Assembly: GCA_963978545.1 (NCBI GenBank)
Contig: OZ021722.1
Location: 40,131,365 to 40,195,364, forward strand
Length of the DNA: 64,000 nucleotides
Direction: 5' to 3'
Source: Linyphia triangularis
Taxonomy: Eukaryota; Arthropoda; Arachnida; Araneae; Linyphiidae
Positions 63,245 to 64,000 of this stretch are shown here, one piece after another. The stretch's first letter is position 1. Each line of letters begins with the position of its first letter. Both the position numbers and the translations under genes were made by a program. The notes beneath the pieces are model-generated. The model was given only the letters and a program-made list of their open reading frames with translations, was not told where the DNA came from and did no database searches.

Positions 63245-64000
63245 CCATTTAAAACCAAGAGCTTCAGAAATTAATTTTAAAAAAATAAATTATTTTCTAT
63301 ATACTTTTACATTTATTTATATTTTCCCAAATACTGATCTCAAAACAAATTGATTCCTCCTTCCAAGTTCATGTGGTTATAATTAACTAAATTATATTAA
63401 CTAAAATAAGTTAACACGTTGAACGGAAAACAGGAAAGCTCTCCTAAGAACGACACATTTTTATTCGGACTGATTAGAAATCAATATTCGAAGTAGAAAC
63501 GAGAATGTGTTGTTCTTCAGCAACCAATTATTTATACAACTTATACAACAGGTGAGGGCAAATGCATTTCTCGACACACCCGTTTCAATTTTATGAATGA
63601 AAGACTTCTAATTCATTGACATTGCGCCAAATAATTGTCCTGATTACCTCATCTACTCAACGTTAAAACAGTTGACAACACAGAGCTGAAATTTGAACTG
63701 AAAAATCATTTTTAAAAGAACAAATCGTCTGTAGAATTTTTGATTTGACGAAAAGTTGCCAATCCATCAACTTTATCCATGTTTTTTGCTGGGAATCCAT
63801 CTATCATTCGGAGTTATGTACACAAAAAATATCGGTCTCATGATATCGTTGGGGCTCAAATGTATCTATGTGAGTCAGGAAAGTGGAAATGATTGATTCG
63901 GATTGGATTAGGATAGGAGGGGCAACAAGCCAGTAATGACCAGGCAGGGACGTGGCAAAGAAATGAGGTCTTTTTTTGGCGTCGGAAATCTTTTGAGAGT
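63245..64000. other. Intergenic, no gene seen
   Basis: GC rises slightly from about 63500 to the window end, with no supported open frame. A gene starting beyond the window cannot be excluded. Confidence 0.45.

Overview
The window reads as a stretch of strongly AT-rich nuclear DNA from a metazoan, most likely an arthropod. The basis is a DUF4817-type Tc1/mariner transposase, a ZMYM1-like hAT transposase, a gypsy/Ty3 retrotransposon, a THAP exon pair with a GT-AG intron, tRNA-derived SINE-like repeats and very long (TA)n tracts. An arachnid or an isopod-like crustacean would fit, but the species cannot be fixed from this sequence. I find no convincing single-copy host gene, no rRNA and no intact tRNA gene. 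Nearly everything recognisable is mobile DNA, and several elements have exact boundaries and target-site duplications (TSDs).

Layout. 1-7.9 kb: (TA)n tracts, a tRNA-headed composite repeat (1376-2330) and one copy of a ~710 bp unclassified repeat. 7.9-10.2 kb: two abutting non-autonomous Helitrons. 11.8-18.4 kb: a second copy of the unclassified repeat, a foldback element with ~290 bp arms (13820-14598), a near-perfect 43 bp-arm hairpin (16463-16552) and a gypsy-type solo LTR (17654-18392). 20.7-23.2 kb: a complete-ended but mutated hAT element with TSD TTCTCCAA. 27.9-34.4 kb: three more copies of the same Helitron family. The first is split by a DUF4817 Tc1/mariner element that landed in the TA four bases inside its 5' end. 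37.8-44.3 kb: a SINE-like repeat, a ~480 bp (TA)n tract, a second tRNA-headed composite repeat and a short hAT-like MITE. 45.0-48.8 kb: a 3.8 kb hAT-type element with TSD CCCACGTG carrying a foldback element inside it. 51.4-56.4 kb: a decayed gypsy retrotransposon (gag, protease, RT/RNase H, integrase) with a ~0.5 kb insertion in pol. 57.1-61.05 kb: a three-level nest of a hAT-type element, a 951 bp solo LTR inside it, and a 2.26 kb THAP/P-like transposon inside the LTR. 61.2-63.2 kb: a SINE-like repeat and a reverse-transcriptase fragment cut off by a third foldback element.

The most notable item is the THAP/P-like element at 58625-60887. It has 21 bp perfect terminal inverted repeats, subterminal inverted repeats and a 7 bp TSD. 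The same LTR family supplies its empty site elsewhere in the window (17730-17736). It carries a complete C2CH THAP domain split by a clean phase-0 intron, but no recognisable catalytic core. The nesting gives relative ages: Helitron C is older than the mariner, and the 57-61 kb hAT element is older than the LTR, which is older than the THAP element. Most coding remnants carry frameshifts or stops. All calls were made by eye, without database searches.
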